From Empedobacter sedimenti (GTDB taxonomy: Bacteria; Bacteroidota; Bacteroidia; Flavobacteriales; Weeksellaceae), in NCBI RefSeq assembly GCF_030005555.1, contig NZ_JASCQG010000011.1, forward strand, positions 62,001-126,000: a stretch of DNA of 64,000 bases, read 5' to 3'. Position 1 is the stretch's first letter. Every line of letters begins with the position of its first letter. The notes beneath the pieces are model-generated. The model saw only the letters and a program-made list of their open reading frames with translations. It was not told the origin of the DNA and did not search any database. Position numbers and translations under genes: made by a program. Shown piece after piece: positions 60,779 to 64,000 of the stretch.

Positions 60779-61828
60779 ATGTGCCGCTGTGTTTATTTTT
60801 TGTTTTCTATTCTAATCTTTCAATTGGTAAGTTGTCAAGAAAAAAAAAGAACCTATATGCCTGTTTATAACATAGAAATTTCACATCCAGATAATAAATA
60901 TACAATTGATCCTGTAGTAGATAAAATTATTACGTTAGAAGACACCAATGCTAGTTTACCCTATGGTAATAGTTCTGGAAGTTGGGGAATGTCTGGTAAA
61001 ATGTTTACAGAACGTGTAGGAACACCAATAGGCGCAGATATTGTTTATTTTTCTAATTATGAGGATACCTTCTATCATTTGAAAGCTGATTTCCCTATCG
61101 AAAGAGTGACGGAATTAACACGTAGAGCTTATGCTAATTCTGATGATGAATCTTGTTACAAAGGAAAAGAATATGTAGATGTATTGGAAGAAGAAGCAAA
61201 ATGTAATAATTATCGAAAGATGTCTGATTTAGTTTTTGGTTTTGCTCCAAAAGGAGTAGTCGTTGTTTGGTTACGTTTTGGTATACAACAGATAGAAATA
61301 GGACAATATCAAGCAGAAGTCGTTATAAATGATAAAGAATACGAAGAAAAACTTTTTAAAACATGGAGTATGAACAGAAAAGAAGTAAAAGCTTCTCAGT
61401 TTATAGCAGATGCTTCACCTGATCTTTGGCTTTCTTATCGCCAAAAATATACTTAGGAACCCATTGCAACTTCAACTCACAAAGATTTTCGTTTCTTAGG
61501 TTTTACTACAAATAAGTATTATAATGGCGAACGAGAAAAGGTGTTATTTTCTTGGTTAAAAGGAAGCAATATGCGCGAACGTGCTGTACCAAGAGAATTA
61601 ACATTTTATTTTACAACTGGTAAAGGTGAACAATATGAAGGACGCGTATTTTTTGATTTTGATCAAATGAGTGAGGCTTTTAAGAAAGCAGGTTCAAATG
61701 CCAAAATGGAATTTAAAGTCGCACCCGATAATTCTGATTACGAAATATTCTTGAACGGAGAACCTTTAGAAGTAAAAAGTAAGAGATTGTTTAAGAATAC
61801 TAGAAGATTTAAAGACTCTTATAAATAA
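60779..61828 (+). pseudogene. Second DUF2931-like immunity gene broken by one nonsense codon
   Basis: Tandem paralog of the preceding gene, 6 nt after its stop, starting MCRCVYFLFSILIFQLVSC with an equivalent lipobox. It is open for 225 codons and ends at TAG (61454-61456) in the position where the paralog has TGG (Trp, in KKYSWQPIATS versus QKYT-stop-EPIATS). The same frame then continues without another stop to 61828, with all conserved features (MRERAVPRELTFYF, NSDYEIFLNGE). One G-to-A change therefore explains the break, and no frameshift is needed. The 3' 250 nt are nearly identical to the first copy, while the 5' half is more diverged. It may be a recent pseudogene, or be made as a 225-residue protein. 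Confidence 0.8.
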
Positions 61829-61889
61829 TTTGGCGACGAAAGGTGATTTAATATTTTAAACCTTTTTTGTTTTTAAGTTTATATTTCAT

Positions 61890-61923
61890 AAAAAATCCTG
61901 ATAAACTAAATTATCAGGATTTT
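61890..61923. terminator. Bidirectional terminator between the immunity pair and mqo
   Basis: Stem AAAATCCTGATA / TATCAGGATTTT with an AACTAAAT loop, between convergent genes. An additional weak AAAGGT...ACCTTTTTT hairpin lies at 61839-61868. Confidence 0.8.
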
Positions 61924-61944
61924 ATATAATGATTAGAATAAATT

Positions 61945-63420
61945 TTAATCTAAAATTTTAAGCACTTTAGTTGTTCTTGCGCGAGAAGCTTCTACTAAAT
62001 CAGCTTGAGCTAAATCTTCTCCGTAAGAAGGAATCATTTCCTTGATTGCGGGAGTCCATTCTTCTTTCATCATTTCTGGGAAACATTTTTTCAAGATGTT
62101 AATCATTGCACTAACAGATGTAGATGCTCCTGGTGAAGCTCCTAACAATGCAGAAATTGATCCATCTTCTGATGCAACGATTTCGGTACCAAATTTTAAA
62201 GTTCCTTTTCCGTCTTGTTGTTCAATTACTTGTACACGTTGACCAGCAGTTTGCTCAAACCAATCGTCAATCTTAGCTTCTGGGAAGTATTCTTGTAAAG
62301 ATTCAACCTTTTTAGCTTTAGATAACATGACTTGTTCAATCAAATATTTAGTTAAATCCATATTATTTAACCCACAATTCATCAAAAATCCTACGTTACC
62401 TAAATTTACAGATTTAAATAAATCGCAGTTAGATCCGTATTTCAAGAATTTTGTTGAGAATGTAGCAAATGGTCCAAATAATAAGGATTGTTTACCATCA
62501 ATTACACGTGTATCTAAGTGAGGAACAGACATTGGTGGTGCACCAATTTTTGCTTTTCCATATACTTTTGCGTGATGATCTTTGATAACTTCTTCGTTTT
62601 GACAAATCAACCATTGACCACCAACTGGGAATCCTCCAAATTTTTTTGATTCTGGAATTCCAGATTTTTGTAATAATAAGATTGCTCCCCCACCAGCTCC
62701 GATAAATACGAAGTCAGCGTTTATTGCTTTATTGTTACCAGATTTTAAATCTTTTACTTTAACAGCCCATTTTCCGTTGCTAAGACGTGTTAAGTCTTTT
62801 ACTTCGTGTTCTGTTTCAAGTGTGATTTCGTTTTTGTTTTGTAAACCTTGAAAAATTTGACGTGTTAATTCTCCAAAATTAACATCTGTACCCAAATTCA
62901 TATGCGTAGCAGCAACCTTTTCAGATTCGTTTCTACCATTTACAATTAAAGGAGCCCATTCTTTGATTTTTGCAAAATCTTCCGAATATTCCATATCCTT
63001 GAATAAAGGATGTTGTGATAGTTTTTCGTAACGTTTTTTCAAGAAATTTACATCTTCATCTCCCCATACAAAAGACATATGAGGGGTTGGACGTAAAAAT
63101 TTTTCTGGAGAAGAAACGTAATTATTTTCAACTAAGTAAGACCAAAACTCTTTTGAAGTTTCGAATTGTTTTGCAATATTAATTGCTTTATCAATGTTAA
63201 CAACTCCATCTTTGTCAATTGGTGTATAATTCAATTCACAAAAAGCAGAGTGACCCGTACCAGCATTATTAAAAGCATCAGAACTTTCAAATCCAATTTT
63301 ATCTAATTTTTCGAAAACAGAAATCTTAATTGCCGGATTTATTTTTTTAAGAAGTATGCTTAATGTAGCACTCATTATCCCAGCACCAATCAATACTACC
63401 TCTTGAGGTTGTTTTTCCAT
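61945..63420 (-). CDS. mqo: Malate:quinone oxidoreductase
   Basis: 491 residues. N-terminal FAD-binding VLIGAGIMSATLSILLKKI (GxGxxS) and the family signatures FNNAGTGHSAFCELNYTP, VGGQWLICQNEEVI (GGQ region), FGPFATFSTKFLK, and C-terminal GASPGASTSVSAMI. A peripheral inner-membrane FAD enzyme that oxidises malate to oxaloacetate and passes electrons to quinone, replacing or supplementing NAD malate dehydrogenase in the TCA cycle. Length is family-typical. It is alone, with a -7 box 23 nt upstream and a shared terminator downstream. Confidence 0.95.
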   Translation of the reverse strand: MEKQPQEVVLIGAGIMSATLSILLKKINPAIKISVFEKLDKIGFESSDAFNNAGTGHSAFCELNYTPIDKDGVVNIDKAINIAKQFETSKEFWSYLVENNYVSSPEKFLRPTPHMSFVWGDEDVNFLKKRYEKLSQHPLFKDMEYSEDFAKIKEWAPLIVNGRNESEKVAATHMNLGTDVNFGELTRQIFQGLQNKNEITLETEHEVKDLTRLSNGKWAVKVKDLKSGNNKAINADFVFIGAGGGAILLLQKSGIPESKKFGGFPVGGQWLICQNEEVIKDHHAKVYGKAKIGAPPMSVPHLDTRVIDGKQSLLFGPFATFSTKFLKYGSNCDLFKSVNLGNVGFLMNCGLNNMDLTKYLIEQVMLSKAKKVESLQEYFPEAKIDDWFEQTAGQRVQVIEQQDGKGTLKFGTEIVASEDGSISALLGASPGASTSVSAMINILKKCFPEMMKEEWTPAIKEMIPSYGEDLAQADLVEASRARTTKVLKILD

Positions 63421-63443
63421 TTTTCAAAAATATAATTACATTG

Positions 63444-63451
63444 CAAAGGTA
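63444..63451 (-). promoter_or_regulatory. Probable -7 box (TACCTTTG) of mqo
   Basis: TACCTTTG on the minus strand fits TAnnTTTG and lies 23 nt before the mqo ATG at 63420. Confidence 0.45.
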
Positions 63452-63555
63452 TTAATAAATAGCCTTTTTTGCGAAATAATACGCAGAAAAAACAATGATT
63501 TTTTACATAAATTATTTTTTTGAGATAATTTGAATTGAAATTATTTTATAGACAA

Positions 63556-64000
63556 TTATTCAATCTCAGTAGTACCAAGACTTTCAATGCTGTCTTGTTG
63601 TGATAAATCTGCTTCAAATGCTTTTTTATTTACAACTGTAGTTTTTGAAATACTGTCGTGCCAACCATTTTCTCCTAAAAATGAGATAGGTTCAAATGGA
63701 ATTACTCTGCAAAGACTTCTCGTAAAATAATCTTTTGCAGTAGGATCTGTACCATCAATCATGACAACTTTTGTTCCTGTAATTAATTTACCTAATGATC
63801 TTCCTTTTGATATAGACTCAATCAAGAAGTAGTAAATGATTAAAACTAACAAAGCAAATATGTTATAAAATAAATCATTTTCAGGTAATTCAAAACTTAA
63901 AGCCATTGACAATAGTCCAAGTAAAACTCCAACTATAAAAGTGCATATTAAATAGACAATAGCGTCGATTAAATAATTTGCTAAGCGTATTCCTTTATTG
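63556..64000 (-). CDS. RDD family membrane protein (partial at window edge)
   Basis: The frame is open from the right edge to the stop at 63556; 148 codons are visible. A TTG at 63912 is inside the frame, but reading continues upstream as IRLANYLIDAIVYLICTFIV, an RDD start (RxxxxxxD) plus the first transmembrane helix, so the true start is probably just outside the window. Further features are NIFALLVLIIYYFLIES, then KGRSLGKLITGTKVV and FTRSLCRVIPFEPISF, which are RDD motifs. RDD proteins are small multi-helix membrane proteins of mostly unknown function; some are transporters or antiporters. Confidence 0.85.
   Translation of the reverse strand, partial: NKGIRLANYLIDAIVYLICTFIVGVLLGLLSMALSFELPENDLFYNIFALLVLIIYYFLIESISKGRSLGKLITGTKVVMIDGTDPTAKDYFTRSLCRVIPFEPISFLGENGWHDSISKTTVVNKKAFEADLSQQDSIESLGTTEIE

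Noticed and set aside
1-64000. tRNA, rRNA or riboswitch structures
   Set aside because: No cloverleaf, rRNA-like or recognised riboswitch core was found by eye; a covariance-model search would be decisive.

Overview
The window looks like chromosomal DNA of a low-GC Bacteroidota, class Flavobacteriia, probably a Weeksellaceae-type organism such as the Empedobacter/Chryseobacterium group. The family assignment is inference from gene content, not a database match. Supporting signs are many TAnnTTTG-type -7 promoter boxes, few Shine-Dalgarno sites, SusC/FhuA-style TonB receptors, lipoproteins with short Bacteroidota-type leaders, GIN-domain and DUF3822 proteins, a dcw cluster whose MraY and FtsZ carry Bacteroidota-type insertions, a malate:quinone oxidoreductase and a Bacteroidota-type (T6SSiii) Hcp. 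No rRNA, tRNA, IS element, prophage or CRISPR array was seen.

Layout. 1-1392: N-terminal part of ftsK, running off the left edge. 1572-5106: two tandem cytosine-deaminase-like amidohydrolases and an AraC regulator. 5253-6982: dnaX, split by a -1 frameshift at a run of ten A. 7025-15290: envelope and housekeeping genes (FKBP lipoprotein, thioredoxin-like protein, TonB receptor, rsmD/DUF3822, ElyC-like protein, kdsB, an HNH/NUMOD4-like protein, a secreted LolA-like protein). 15395-21325: a co-directional run of PF10136 membrane protein, dCMP deaminase, CtpA-type protease, xerD, Nudix hydrolase and DUF4136 lipoprotein. 21364-28899: GNAT, coiled-coil lipoprotein, exonuclease III, GIN-domain protein, FadL-like porin, a repeat-rich W/Y/G lipoprotein, proS and an LTxxQ protein. 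29136-38192: outer-membrane receptor, mscL, lgt-yidD, thioredoxin-like protein, rarA, aroQ, engB and an alpha/beta hydrolase.

38454-53863 is a complete-looking dcw operon: mraZ-rsmH-ftsL-ftsI-murE-mraY-murD-ftsW-murG-murC-ftsQ-ftsA-ftsZ, tightly packed and mostly overlapping, preceded by a triple TGGTA operator with an exact 10-bp period (probable MraZ boxes). It couples lipid II synthesis to divisome assembly; ftsK, rlpA and lgt elsewhere in the window serve the same envelope. yqeY and rlpA follow.

55551-61828 is the accessory part: an orphan T6SS island of hcp, vgrG, a DUF2235/Tle1-type phospholipase effector with an intact Ser-Asp-His triad, and two tandem DUF2931-like lipoproteins (probable immunity proteins). 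The second of these is broken by one TGG-to-TAG nonsense change. mqo and a partial RDD-family gene close the window.

Most notable: the dnaX slippage site, the T6SS effector/immunity module with its decaying immunity paralog, the dcw operator, start codons lying only 6-13 nt behind -7 boxes, and a candidate 28-residue membrane microprotein.
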